From contig JABABI010000006.1 of NCBI GenBank assembly GCA_014238335.1, positions 15,246 through 79,245 of the forward strand: DNA of 64,000 nucleotides. The letters are read 5' to 3'. The first letter of the stretch is position 1. Every line of letters begins with the position of its first letter. The DNA comes from Fuerstiella sp. GTDB lineage: Bacteria > Planctomycetota > Planctomycetia > Planctomycetales > Planctomycetaceae. The notes under the pieces were generated by a model that was not told the DNA's origin, did not search any database, and saw nothing but the letters and a program-made list of their open reading frames with translations. The position numbers were made by a program, and so were the translations under genes. Positions 26,239 to 34,798 of the stretch are shown here, one piece after another.

Positions 26239-26754
26239 GGAAAATAATTTTGACGATCATTTGCGACCAGGCAGGGATTCCAGAACATGCCGGCCCAGGC
26301 GGAATTTTGGGGATCGACGGTCTCGGAGTTTTACAAGAAAGCAGGGCGTTCCAGTACTGACCGACAAGAATGTCTGGCTGGCTGGCCGCACCTGACGGAA
26401 TCAGGCTAACGGGGGGGGCGGCCGACTCTTCGGGCCCATTATCTTCGGTTTCTGCCCTGGGATCCACCAGCACTCGACGACGGGAGCTTCACTAAGTCCT
26501 CTGTATGCCTGTATGCAGCTGATCTCACGTTAGTCCAGGCTGGCACAGACGCTTTTTCGACCTGCTGCCGTTCGCCTTCCTGTCTTTCTTCAAGCACTGC
26601 TCTGAGCGATTCTGCATCGCGTTTCCCGATCGATACTCTTACCGCTAAAACATAATCCGGACAGCGGATTCGTATCTCATCAGTTCGTCTTTGACCTTCA
26701 GAGTCCTGCCACAGCGGCAGAAAACAGTTTGAAGTACCAACAAATCGCTTAACC

Positions 26755-26773
26755 GCGGGGCACCGCCCCGCGC
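26755..26773. repeat. GC-rich hairpin
   Basis: CGCGGGGC and GCCCCGCG form a perfect 8-bp stem with loop ACC, about 108 bases after the apgM stop on its coding strand. No T-run. It could be a 3' end hairpin or another small dispersed palindrome. Confidence 0.4.
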
Positions 26774-26880
26774 TCCCCGCGACGGCCACTTCGTCCATCA
26801 TTGCCAGCAATCATCAAACCGCAGCGGCCCGCCGGGCACGCGGTTCAACGCAGTTTCAGCTGGCAGGACGACCTGCCTGA

Positions 26881-28095
26881 TTAAGACACCTTCAGAAAAC
26901 GTCCCATCAGTTCATGCCCTTCCGGGAAACCAACATCAGACGCGGCCGCGGCCACTTCGTCGTACGTGGTCGGTGCGTTGGACTCGATGCCAGCGCCGCA
27001 CATCGCGAATGGACAGTCACCATGACTGTGGGTCCGTGTCCGCAGAAATGTAGGATGATCCGGACTGATCAGCAGTCGATAGTCACCCTGTGACTTCAAC
27101 CAATCGTTGACCGGTGCCACGATGTGGCGGTCGATGCTTTCGACGGCTTTGATTTTTCCAGCGGTATCACCTTCGTGTGACGCTTCATCAGTGGCTTCGA
27201 CGTGCACAACCAGAAAATCGACGTCGTCACGAGACAGAGTTTCGATGGCCGCCTGGCCCTTAGCGACGTAGTCTGTGTCGAGGTAGCCGGTGGCTCCCTC
27301 GACTTCCACGACATCCCAGCCGATCAGTCGGCCCATGCCACGCAACAGATCAACGGCCGTGATCACAGCTCCGCGGACTCCATAGCGTTCCACGAATGAC
27401 TGCAGATCGGGTCGCTGACCAATGCCCCACAACCACGTCTGCGTCGCCGGCAATTCACCGGCCCCTCCGCGTGCAACATTTGCAGGTGCATCGGCGAACA
27501 GCTCTATGCTGCGTTCCATCAATGCCTTCAGGGCGTCTGAACCAGGACCGGACGGCAGATGATCAGCAATCGGCTGATTCGTAATGTCGTGTGGCGGTGT
27601 CGACCGAGTGTCTGCAGAAAACGGTGCAGCAGTCCCGCGAGATCGATACACCAGAAGATTACGATAGCTGACGCCGGCATGGTACTTCCAGTGGCTGGCG
27701 CCGCACTGATCCTTCTGCAGTAATTCCACCAGTTCCTGGCCCGAGTCATTGGGGTATTGGCCCGCCGTGAAACTCTGCATCGCGCCGTCATTCACGGTGA
27801 CCAGATTGCAGCGAACGGCCCAGTCGCCCGGACTGAGCTCGATGCCCTGAGCGGCCGCTTCGATGGGAGCTCGACCCGTGTGACACTTCAGAGTGTTGTA
27901 ACCAAACAGAGTCATGGTGCCGACGTCACTGCCTGAGGGCATACTGGCCGGGACGTTATCTGTGCTGCCGACGATCCCGGCTGCAGCGACGGCATCCATC
28001 GCAGGAACGTTCGCCGCCTGCAACGGAGTAACGTTGCCCAGCGATGCCTGAGGTTCGTCGGCCAAACCGTCGGGAATGACAAGGACGAATTTCAT
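26881..28095 (-). CDS. apgM: 2,3-bisphosphoglycerate-independent phosphoglycerate mutase, archaeal type
   Basis: A 404-residue ApgM-type mutase interconverting 3- and 2-phosphoglycerate in glycolysis. It belongs to the alkaline phosphatase superfamily. Metal Asp9 in VIPDGLADE, the phosphorylated Ser56 in PSGSDVGTM, VEATDEASHEGD in the middle and DHPTFLRTRTHSHGDCPF near the end supply the two-metal site. Length is normal. The ATG overlaps the stop of the upstream DUF1080 gene by 4 bases (ATGA), giving translational coupling. It is the last gene of the hisI-hisG-DUF1080-apgM series. Confidence 0.94.
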   Translation of the reverse strand: MKFVLVIPDGLADEPQASLGNVTPLQAANVPAMDAVAAAGIVGSTDNVPASMPSGSDVGTMTLFGYNTLKCHTGRAPIEAAAQGIELSPGDWAVRCNLVTVNDGAMQSFTAGQYPNDSGQELVELLQKDQCGASHWKYHAGVSYRNLLVYRSRGTAAPFSADTRSTPPHDITNQPIADHLPSGPGSDALKALMERSIELFADAPANVARGGAGELPATQTWLWGIGQRPDLQSFVERYGVRGAVITAVDLLRGMGRLIGWDVVEVEGATGYLDTDYVAKGQAAIETLSRDDVDFLVVHVEATDEASHEGDTAGKIKAVESIDRHIVAPVNDWLKSQGDYRLLISPDHPTFLRTRTHSHGDCPFAMCGAGIESNAPTTYDEVAAAASDVGFPEGHELMGRFLKVS

Positions 28096-28811
28096 CGGCG
28101 GCCGCCCCGTGAGTCTCGGCGGCGGTCTTCACGTTGGGGGCTGTTGCAACAGCTCAGCGAGCGAATAAACATGTTTCGGTACCAGACTTCGCTGCCATGG
28201 TCGGTCAGCATGATGTGCCCCATGACGTTTTCGCCAAACTCTTCCTTGTTGCTGAACTTGCTGGCTGCAACATGAGCCTGCCAGCGGCTGCCGCAAAGCG
28301 GTTCGTCAATCGTCAGCTGACCGTTGACCCAATGCTGGACCCGGTTGTTCTGCACACGAATCTTGCCGATGTTGAATTCGTCGTCGCCGTTAAGCCGCGT
28401 TTCGCCGGGAATTGGTGTTACCAGGTCATACAGCGACGCGGTCAGATGGTCGCGCGTGAGTTTCGGGTATGCCTTGTCGTCCAGAACCTGATACTCGATG
28501 CCCAGCAGTTGTTTGCCATAGTGCTGAACGCGGTACTTGACACCGCTGTTGCCCTTGGCGGCAATCCTGAATTCGAACCACAGTTCAAAGTCACCGTATT
28601 CCTGCCGGGTAATGATGTGACCGCCTTTGCCGGACAGATGCAGAACGCCACCCGGTTCGAGGTTCCAGCCGGCCGTTACGGGATCTCCGGACGGCTTCAT
28701 CCAGTGGTTCAGATCAGAGCCCTGAAGCAGATTTACATACGGCTGCGCCAATGCCGCAGGAGCGTTCGTTGCGAAGACAACAAAAAGAATGACTTGCAGG
28801 AACCGTGCCAC
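28092..28811 (-). CDS. DUF1080 (3-keto-disaccharide hydrolase-like) exported protein
   Basis: A 239-residue exported protein if the GTG at 28811 is used. GGAAAG lies 7 bases before it, and the product begins with a clean signal peptide (VARFLQVILFVVFATNAPAALA). Upstream ATG (28868) and TTG (28874) starts overlap the hisG stop and would add a charged leader. The DUF1080 beta-sandwich follows: LHLSGKGGHIITRQEYGDFELWFEF is the signature, with KGNSGVKYR and LGIEYQVLDD. Some family members hydrolyse 3-keto-glycosides. The C-terminal tail is very Arg-rich. Coupling to hisG and apgM is unexpected for a secreted sugar enzyme. Confidence 0.85.
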   Translation of the reverse strand: MARFLQVILFVVFATNAPAALAQPYVNLLQGSDLNHWMKPSGDPVTAGWNLEPGGVLHLSGKGGHIITRQEYGDFELWFEFRIAAKGNSGVKYRVQHYGKQLLGIEYQVLDDKAYPKLTRDHLTASLYDLVTPIPGETRLNGDDEFNIGKIRVQNNRVQHWVNGQLTIDEPLCGSRWQAHVAASKFSNKEEFGENVMGHIMLTDHGSEVWYRNMFIRSLSCCNSPQREDRRRDSRGGRR

Positions 28812-28870
28812 GAGGTGTCTTTCCGTTGAGTGAAGGTGTTCTGCAGAATCTCTTGAATGCCTGGCCATTG

Positions 28871-29749
28871 TCAATCTATGATCTTACTGATCGGATATTC
28901 AACGATGCCTCGGGCACCGGCGGCCTTCAGGCGAGGCATGGCCGTGCGCACCAGTTTTTCCTCAACGATCGTGTTGACCGCCACCCAGTCGGGATCTGAC
29001 AGGTGAGAAATCGTGGGCGTCTGCAACGCTGGCAGAATATCGACGACAGCGTCCAGTTTTTCTCGATGAACGTTCAGCATCAGCCCCACCTTGCCTTCTG
29101 CTGCCAAACATGATGCCAGCATCAGAGCGATGTTGTCGATCTTCGATTTGACCCATTCGTCGGCATAGCTATCGGGATTGGCGATGAACCGCGTGGTGCT
29201 TTGAATGACCTCATCCATAATCCGCAGATTGTTGGCACGTAGAGAATTACCGGTTTCGGTTACCTCGACAATGGCATCAGCCAGCTTTGGCGGCTTCACT
29301 TCGGTGGCGCCCCAGGAAAACTCAACGTTTGCATTGACGCCATGCTTCTTCAGGTAGTTTGACGTCAGTCCGACAGCTTCCGTTGCGATCGATTTCCCCT
29401 CAAGATCCTGCACAGTCTTGATCGGCGAATCATTCGGCACACACAGTACCCACCGCACAGGCCGTCGACTGACCTTAGAAAACAGCAGTTCGCACACTTC
29501 ATGGACGTTGGCGTTGGTCTCCAGCACCCAGTCGTGTCCTGTGATGCCGGCATCGAGAATTCCGTTCTCGACGTATCGTGCCATCTCCTGAGCACGAATC
29601 AGCATGCATTCGATTTCAGCATCATCCACGGACGGAAAATACGATCGTGATGCAAACTTGATGTTGTAGCCGGCGCGACGGAACAGTTCCGCTGTTGAGT
29701 CCTGCAGGCTCCCGGCAGGAATGCCAAGTTTCAATATACGCCCGGACAT
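28871..29749 (-). CDS. hisG: ATP phosphoribosyltransferase, long form
   Basis: A 292-residue HisG, the first and committed enzyme of histidine synthesis, joining ATP and PRPP. The length, and the C-terminal ACT-like regulatory segment ([28 protein letters not shown]), mark the long hexameric form that does not need HisZ and is inhibited by histidine. The PRPP-binding region is [19 protein letters not shown]. It lies 105 bases after hisI on the same strand. The other his genes are not in the window. Confidence 0.97.
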   Translation of the reverse strand: MSGRILKLGIPAGSLQDSTAELFRRAGYNIKFASRSYFPSVDDAEIECMLIRAQEMARYVENGILDAGITGHDWVLETNANVHEVCELLFSKVSRRPVRWVLCVPNDSPIKTVQDLEGKSIATEAVGLTSNYLKKHGVNANVEFSWGATEVKPPKLADAIVEVTETGNSLRANNLRIMDEVIQSTTRFIANPDSYADEWVKSKIDNIALMLASCLAAEGKVGLMLNVHREKLDAVVDILPALQTPTISHLSDPDWVAVNTIVEEKLVRTAMPRLKAAGARGIVEYPISKIID

Positions 29750-29854
29750 CTTGAGTTTCTAAGTGAAATTGCGTTTGGATAATTTGAGCAGTTGAGGAAT
29801 TCGTGAATCGTATCAACGACCACCTGCAGCAACAGGCTGGTACGTGTCTGTGAA

Positions 29855-30247
29855 CTACTTCTTATAGACTTCGGCGGGATCGAATACTCGATCGCCCTCA
29901 ACAGCGACATCTCCCGTTGCAGGATCCAGTCGCCGAAAAAAACAACTGCGATACCCCTCGTGACACGCGGCGCCGCCAATTTGATTGACCTTCACCAGCA
30001 GAGTGTCGGCGTCGCAGTCGAAGTAAATCGCTTTCAACTGCTGAACATTCCCACTTTCCTCGCCTTTGCGCCACAGTTTCTGACGGCTGCGACTGAAGTA
30101 TACGACTCGGCTAGTGACGAGCGTTTCTTTGAAAGACTCCTCATTCATCCATGCCATCATGAGAACGTCGCCGGTTTCGGCATCCTGTGCGATGGCCGGA
30201 ATGAGCTCTAGTTTTGAAAAATCCGGGCCTGCTGCCATCGCCGTCAC
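29855..30247 (-). CDS. hisI: Phosphoribosyl-AMP cyclohydrolase
   Basis: A 130-residue HisI without the fused HisE domain. It opens the purine ring of phosphoribosyl-AMP in step three of histidine synthesis. Motifs are [30 protein letters not shown] and the zinc/magnesium site [27 protein letters not shown] with its Cys residues. It starts a group with hisG. A 12-bp palindrome lies about 80 bases upstream, between it and cysC. Confidence 0.96.
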   Translation of the reverse strand: MTAMAAGPDFSKLELIPAIAQDAETGDVLMMAWMNEESFKETLVTSRVVYFSRSRQKLWRKGEESGNVQQLKAIYFDCDADTLLVKVNQIGGAACHEGYRSCFFRRLDPATGDVAVEGDRVFDPAEVYKK

Positions 30248-30705
30248 CTGTCTACCTGCTGTGAAATTTCTTAGGGAGAGTATTGATCTGCCGGGGTCAC
30301 GCCGAAACAGTTCTTCCCGCTTTTGTCAATCTGTCAGCAAAAACGCTGACAGATTGGCAGACTACCAGCGAAATCAGACCGCCTCCAGCGCAGCTGTCAC
30401 CGGTTAACAAGATTCGCAGATACGGAGACGAGCTGCCATCAAATACGGGGCGAACCCCTTGAAATAACGGGAGTTGCGGCCGACAGCAGTCGTTCTATCG
30501 TTTTTCGGTGATGAGAAGCCTTGATTTAGTTGGATCGCAGGGATTGCCACAGGTCTCGAGTTACCTATCATTCCGCGCTTGCAGCAGGTGCTTTGTACGT
30601 AGATCCACTTGAGGTCGTTCTGCCCAAACGTCGCAGGGAACAGTTCGAAACGCCGGAGTCTGCGTGAAAAGCGGTTCACCCAGTTCATTTCAAAGCAATT
30701 GAAAA
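30248..30705. other. Divergent intergenic region hisI/cysC
   Basis: 458 bases between divergent hisI and cysC. The only structure I found is the palindrome at 30327-30356. No ORF has support. Confidence 0.5.
30327..30356. promoter_or_regulatory. Perfect 12-bp palindrome, candidate operator
   Basis: CAATCTGTCAGC (30327-30338) and GCTGACAGATTG (30345-30356) are perfect inverted repeats with spacer AAAAAC. It sits in the divergent hisI/cysC region, 80 bases from hisI. It may be a repressor site or a hairpin; no T-run follows. Confidence 0.4.
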
Positions 30706-31317
30706 ATGGCAGATCAGAAGGCAACCAACGTCACCTGGCACGAACACAACGTCAGTCACGAAGAGCGACAGAAGCTCAGCGGACACAAGGGAGCTGTTCT
30801 GTGGTTCACCGGCCTGAGTGGCTGCGGCAAGAGTACTGTCGCGAACGCGGTCGATCGCATGCTTCACGATCGAGGCGTTCATACCTATGTGCTTGATGGC
30901 GATAATGTTCGGATGGGATTGAACAAGAACCTTGGTTTTTCTCCCGAAGATCGCACCGAGAACATTCGCCGCATTGGTGAAGTTTCCAAGCTGTTTTGTG
31001 ACGCTGGCGTCATCGTTCTGACAGCCTTCATTTCTCCTTACCGCGAAGACCGTGACCAGGTTCGTGAAATCCTGTCGGACGGACAGTTCCACGAAGTCTA
31101 CGTGAACGCTTCCCTCGAAACCTGTGAGACTCGTGACCCTAAAGGTCTCTACAAGAAGGCGCGTGCCGGCGAGATCAAGGGTTTTACCGGAATTGATGCC
31201 CCTTACGAGGCACCTGAAAACGGCGAGCTTGAACTGGATTCTGACAGCAAGGGTATTGAAGAACTTGCCAAAGAAATTGTGTCCTACCTCGATGAAAAAG
31301 GTTTTCTGAGCGTCTGA
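30706..31317 (+). CDS. cysC: Adenylyl-sulfate kinase
   Basis: A 203-residue APS kinase forming PAPS from APS and ATP. The P-loop GLSGCGKST is at 36-44; the APS-binding [26 protein letters not shown] and [11 protein letters not shown] follow. Family length. It stands alone: no ATP sulfurylase (cysD/cysN or sat) is adjacent. PAPS may serve assimilation or sulfotransferases. An apparent lack of a strong Shine-Dalgarno sequence before the ATG is noted. Confidence 0.96.
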   Translation: MADQKATNVTWHEHNVSHEERQKLSGHKGAVLWFTGLSGCGKSTVANAVDRMLHDRGVHTYVLDGDNVRMGLNKNLGFSPEDRTENIRRIGEVSKLFCDAGVIVLTAFISPYREDRDQVREILSDGQFHEVYVNASLETCETRDPKGLYKKARAGEIKGFTGIDAPYEAPENGELELDSDSKGIEELAKEIVSYLDEKGFLSV

Positions 31318-31420
31318 CGATCAGTTGCTTACAGTTGACCTCCCTCCCCACGAGTATTTCTGAGCGGAACGGCCGCGCCGTTTCAGCACTCGGAATATCC
31401 ACCTGCAGAAAGGATGCGCG

Positions 31421-32365
31421 ATGTCTGTATGTTCAGTCACGACATTACTGACAGTGTGTTTTTTGGTAACTCCGGACATGGACATCGAGTCCGGCGTGCC
31501 GAAGACGGAATTGCAACAACAGATTGAGACGCCGGAAACGTCCGATCGCTGGTTCAAATCCTACGACGAGGCCCGTCAACTGGCCGCCAGGAAAAAGCTC
31601 CCGCTACTGTTGCACTTTGACGCCACATGGTGTGGAGCCTGCCGACGGATGGATCGTGAAGTATTGCATCGCCAACAGGTGACCGAGTTACTGGGCAAGG
31701 CGGCAATCGGTGTCAAAATTGATTCCGACCAGCACCGAAAACTGATCGCGGAGTTCAAAATCTCCACACTGCCCACAGAAGTTGTCGTTCTTGCGGACGG
31801 AAGTGTGGACGGTCGCTATGTGGGTGCGGTATCACTGGATAAGTACGTCGCCCGCTTAAAGACAATCAGCGGCAAGAATCGCGAGGTGATTGCATCACTG
31901 GAACCGGACACGGATAATGTGGCCGATGCCGACAGCAGCAAACGATCCTGTCTGATTGTACGACACGACGGCAAAGTTGTCGGTGTCGGTGGCTATTCTC
32001 CCGTGGCACTGACAGTCCAGCGGGAGTGGAAGAACGGCAACGACCAGTTCGTGGCGACTCACGAAGGCGTCGACTATTTTCTGCAGTCTGCCGACGAGGT
32101 GCTTCAGTTCAACGAGGACCCGAACCGTTACATTCCCAGACTTCACGGATGTGATTTGGTCGAACTGTTTCAGGAAAACCGCGCCACTGCAGGTTCCATC
32201 GAATATGGCTCATTCTATCTGGGACAGGCTTTTTTCTTCGCCAGCATGGAAAACCGGGAACGGTTCGAAGACAACCCGACGTGGTTCCTGGGTGTGATGG
32301 CGGATGCCAGAACAGCCAACAATGAGGATTTTCCGTTCCTGAATGCCGGCATGGCAGACAACTAA
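31421..32365 (+). CDS. Thioredoxin-fold protein with C-terminal YHS-like domain
   Basis: A 314-residue protein. AAAGG lies 7 bases before the ATG. The short hydrophobic N terminus (TTLLTVCFLVTP) is probably a signal peptide. A thioredoxin fold spans about 43-150 with the redox motif CGAC at 71-74 (FDATWCGACRRMD) and a cis-Pro segment STLPTEVVV. Residues about 237-291 (YIPRLHGCDLVELF to FEDNPTWF) resemble the YHS domain, small metal-linked modules. Together this suggests a periplasmic thiol or metal-handling protein. Trx-YHS fusions recur in planctomycetes but have no assigned role. Confidence 0.8.
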   Translation: MSVCSVTTLLTVCFLVTPDMDIESGVPKTELQQQIETPETSDRWFKSYDEARQLAARKKLPLLLHFDATWCGACRRMDREVLHRQQVTELLGKAAIGVKIDSDQHRKLIAEFKISTLPTEVVVLADGSVDGRYVGAVSLDKYVARLKTISGKNREVIASLEPDTDNVADADSSKRSCLIVRHDGKVVGVGGYSPVALTVQREWKNGNDQFVATHEGVDYFLQSADEVLQFNEDPNRYIPRLHGCDLVELFQENRATAGSIEYGSFYLGQAFFFASMENRERFEDNPTWFLGVMADARTANNEDFPFLNAGMADN

Positions 32366-32612
32366 CGTCGTCGCGGCATGAGTGCGACTGGCCCGGTATG
32401 CACTGCGTTGTGGTTTTTGTGCAACGCTGCTTTTTCGCAACAAATCTTTCAAATCGACAGCGCAGCAACGTTGTCTTCTGATCCCGCTCGCGATCAGCAA
32501 AATGCGGATTGGAAGATGTGACTCACCGGGAATAATCTCAAAAAACCAATCCGTGTTGGCTGCTTCTTCCGCACACGGAATCCGTCACAGATTTTATCGG
32601 AAAGAGTAAATC

Positions 32613-32969
32613 ATGAAGCGATTCTTTACCCTGCTGATCGTGCTGGGTGCGACAGCTGCGATCATGCCACAATCTGCAGACGCTGGCTTGTTCTATCGAG
32701 CTCATGTCAGCTGTGCTCAGCCGACCTGCTGCACACCTGCACCTGTCTGCTGCACTTCGACTCCCGCAGTAGCGTGCCCTCAGCCGTGTTGTGCTCCGGC
32801 ACCCGTCTGCTGTCCTCCTCATCGCACCTGCCTGTTGGAAGTACTGTTTGCTTATAAGCACAGAAGAAACTGCTGCCCGGCACCGTGTTGCACGCCAGCC
32901 CCTCAGCCCTGCTGTAGTCAGGTTCCTTATGCACACGGCATGGCGTTCGACGGACCGCATTGGTTCTGA
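32613..32969 (+). CDS. Small Cys/Pro-rich secreted protein
   Basis: A 118-residue protein with a good ribosome site (GGAAAG, 8 bases before ATG) and a signal peptide cut after about residue 24 (PQSADAG). The mature part carries 17 cysteines, mostly as CC pairs in imperfect repeats such as CCTPAPVCC, CCAPAPVCC and CCTPAPQPCC, separated by Pro and Ala. It recognises no family I know. Planctomycete cell walls are proteinaceous and Cys-rich, so a disulfide-linked envelope role is plausible inference. No partner gene is adjacent. Confidence 0.75.
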   Translation: MKRFFTLLIVLGATAAIMPQSADAGLFYRAHVSCAQPTCCTPAPVCCTSTPAVACPQPCCAPAPVCCPPHRTCLLEVLFAYKHRRNCCPAPCCTPAPQPCCSQVPYAHGMAFDGPHWF

Positions 32970-33275
32970 TCTGCTGAGACGTGTGCCGGACGGTACCGGA
33001 TCGGTGAAACCGTTAGTAATGGTCAATACGAGTTGATGAGAATCCAATACACTTCGCGTCAAATCAACTCACAAAGGGTGGGTCCTTACCCCCGGGACTC
33101 AGCTTTTTTCATGTGCAGTTCCGCTGGCAGACGTCAATCGATTGCATCTGAGCGTGTACTCTGTTGCAATCCCGTGCGGCTGCACGCCGACCACATGGCC
33201 TCCGGTTTCGTGTTATGCCCGATACTTTGAATCTTTATATAAATCTCTTCACTTCGACCAGAAAACCAGAAGTCC
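32970..33275. other. Intergenic region without recognised gene
   Basis: 306 bases between the Cys-rich protein gene and prfB. I saw no hairpin, repeat or supported ORF; it should contain the prfB promoter. Confidence 0.4.
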
Positions 33276-34386
33276 ATGGAAGCTGAACTGCGCGACAAGT
33301 GCGAAGAACTGATGCAGCGAATCGTTCACCTTCGAGGCTGTCTTTGACCTCGGCAGCAAGCAGAAACAGCTGGGATCAATCAGCGAGCGAATGAACGCCA
33401 CTGACTTCTGGAATGATCAGGAAGCGGCGCAGAAAACAGTGGCTGAGATGCAGCGTCTGAAGGACGTCGTCAGTCCGCTGGAAGCGCTCGTAAAAGCCGG
33501 AGACGACGCTCAGGTCCTGATGGAATTCGCCGCAGAAGATCCGGCCAGCGAGACTGAACTCGAAACCGCCGTTGTACAGCTTGAAAAGGACATCGACCGC
33601 GTCGAGCTGCAGGCCACCATGTCCGAACCCGAGGATATCTGCGCGGCCTACGTTCAGGTGCAGGCGGGCGAAGGCGGAACCGACTCGGCCGACTGGGCTC
33701 AGATGCTGCTCAGAATGTACGCGCGGTGGGCAGAGCGCCGCGGATTCAAGGTTGAGGAAATTGACATATCGCACGGTGAAGAGGCTGGTATTCGAAATGC
33801 CACGATCGCGATCCGTGGCGACTATGTCTTCGGCTACCTGAAAGGCGAGACCGGTAATCACCGTCTGATTCGCATCAGCCCGTTTGATTCGGCCGGACGA
33901 CGTCACACCGCCTTTGCGGCCGTCGATGTCAGTCCGGAACTGGACGATAATTTTGAAGTCGACATCAACTGGGACAGTGAGGTCCGCGAAGACACGTATC
34001 GCGCAGGTGGAGCCGGCGGTCAGCACGTGAATAAAACCGATTCGGCTGTCCGACTGACTCACGGACCGTCCGGAGTTGTCGTGCAGTGTCAAAACGAACG
34101 CAGCCAGCACAAAAATCGTGCCACCGCTCGCAAGATGCTGCAGGCCAAGTTGTACCAGATGGAAATGGAGAAACGGGACGCAGAACTGGCGGCCAAACGA
34201 GGTTCCAAATCCAAAATCGGCTTCGGTGGAGCGACCGTCCGCAACTACGTACTGCACCCGGAACAATACGTGAAAGATGCTCGCACGGGTGAAAAAGCGG
34301 GAAATCCTCAACCGGTGCTCGACGGCGACATCGATACATTCCTTGAAGCATTCCTGCGCTGGACACTGGCCGAAAAGAACAACTAA
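33276..34386 (+). CDS. prfB: Peptide chain release factor 2 (programmed +1 frameshift)
   Basis: RF2, 369 residues, terminating translation at UGA and UAA. The reading frame opens at ATG 33276, runs 23 codons and meets an in-frame TGA at 33345-33347 in CTT-TGA-C. A +1 slip on CTT continues at GAC (33346) to the stop at 34386. GAGG at 33334-33337 supplies the internal Shine-Dalgarno-like stimulator. The SPF codon-recognition motif is in [16 protein letters not shown], and the peptidyl-tRNA hydrolysis motif GGQ in [16 protein letters not shown]. Frameshifting autoregulates RF2: low RF2 lets the ribosome pause at UGA and slip. The coding sequence is thus discontinuous, not broken. Confidence 0.95.
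33334..33348 (+). promoter_or_regulatory. prfB programmed frameshift site
   Basis: GAGG (33334-33337), four bases, then CTT TGA C (33342-33348). The slippery CTT codon precedes the in-frame UGA followed by C, the poor termination context seen in most bacterial prfB genes. The SD-like element is GAGG and not the fuller AGGGGG of E. coli. Confidence 0.92.
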
Positions 34387-34596
34387 TGCAGTTTACAAAT
34401 TGACGGAACCGGTTCTGGCTCGCAGGGGCAGCCGTTCTGCTGTTAAAAGACGTCAGCCGCGGCCAAGAGTCAGTGAAATCCCCTGTAATGCACGGTGTGG
34501 AACGGCCCACAGGTCGCTTCGGGCGGATCCTCGGAAGTGGCAGAGCTCCCGTTGGTCACTCCGTGAACGTGTCTGCAACGGTTCCTGTCGCGCGAC

Positions 34597-34654
34597 TCTC
34601 GGTCCCAAACTCCAGGTTGGGACCGCATATCTGCAGAGCTCCGCTTCGCCGCAG
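34597..34654 (+). repeat. Intergenic palindromic repeat, family 2, copy 4
   Basis: CTCGGTCCCAAACTCC then AGGTTGGGACCGC forms the hairpin, with tail CAGAGCTCCGCTTCGCCGC. It aligns with the copy after typA (9171) through both hairpin and tail. Confidence 0.7.
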
Positions 34655-34668
34655 ATGTTGAAGGCCGC

Positions 34669-34735
34669 TCTGTTTCTGCACGAAGCGAAGCATCGCGCAT
34701 AGGTATTTCCAAGGCCCAGAGCCTGGGATCAAGCC
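34669..34735 (-). repeat. Intergenic palindromic repeat, family 2, copy 5 (inverted)
   Basis: Read on the minus strand: GATCCCAGGCTC then TGGGCCTTGGAAATACC, TATGCG and GATGCTTCGCTTCGTG. The same hairpin and tail order as other copies, inverted and 15 bases from copy 4, so two members face each other. Confidence 0.6.
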
Positions 34736-34798
34736 CCCAAAGCCTGCGAACGGACGTACCCACGAGGCTGAACAGCTTACGAGACCTGGTGAACGCTC

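Larger units (their letters stand above)
26145..26880. other. Intergenic region with repeat and hairpin, no recognised gene
   Basis: 736 bases between apgM and the amidohydrolase gene. It holds one copy of palindromic repeat family 2 (26184-26238) and a strong hairpin CGCGGGGC-ACC-GCCCCGCG at 26755-26773. Reverse-strand frames at 26219-26473 and 26439-26810 have no ribosome site and no recognisable domain. Confidence 0.5.
34387..34798. other. Intergenic region with two palindromic repeats
   Basis: 412 bases between convergent prfB and a DUF1501 gene. It holds two copies of palindromic family 2 in opposite orientation and no gene I can support. Confidence 0.5.

Noticed and set aside
26439..26810. 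Reverse-strand 123-codon ORF in a long gap
   Set aside because: No ribosome site, no recognisable domain, and it includes the GC-rich hairpin; could be an old remnant but I cannot support it.
33376..34311. Reverse-strand 311-codon ORF under prfB
   Set aside because: Opposite strand of RF2 with GGQ and SPF motifs; no motif of its own.
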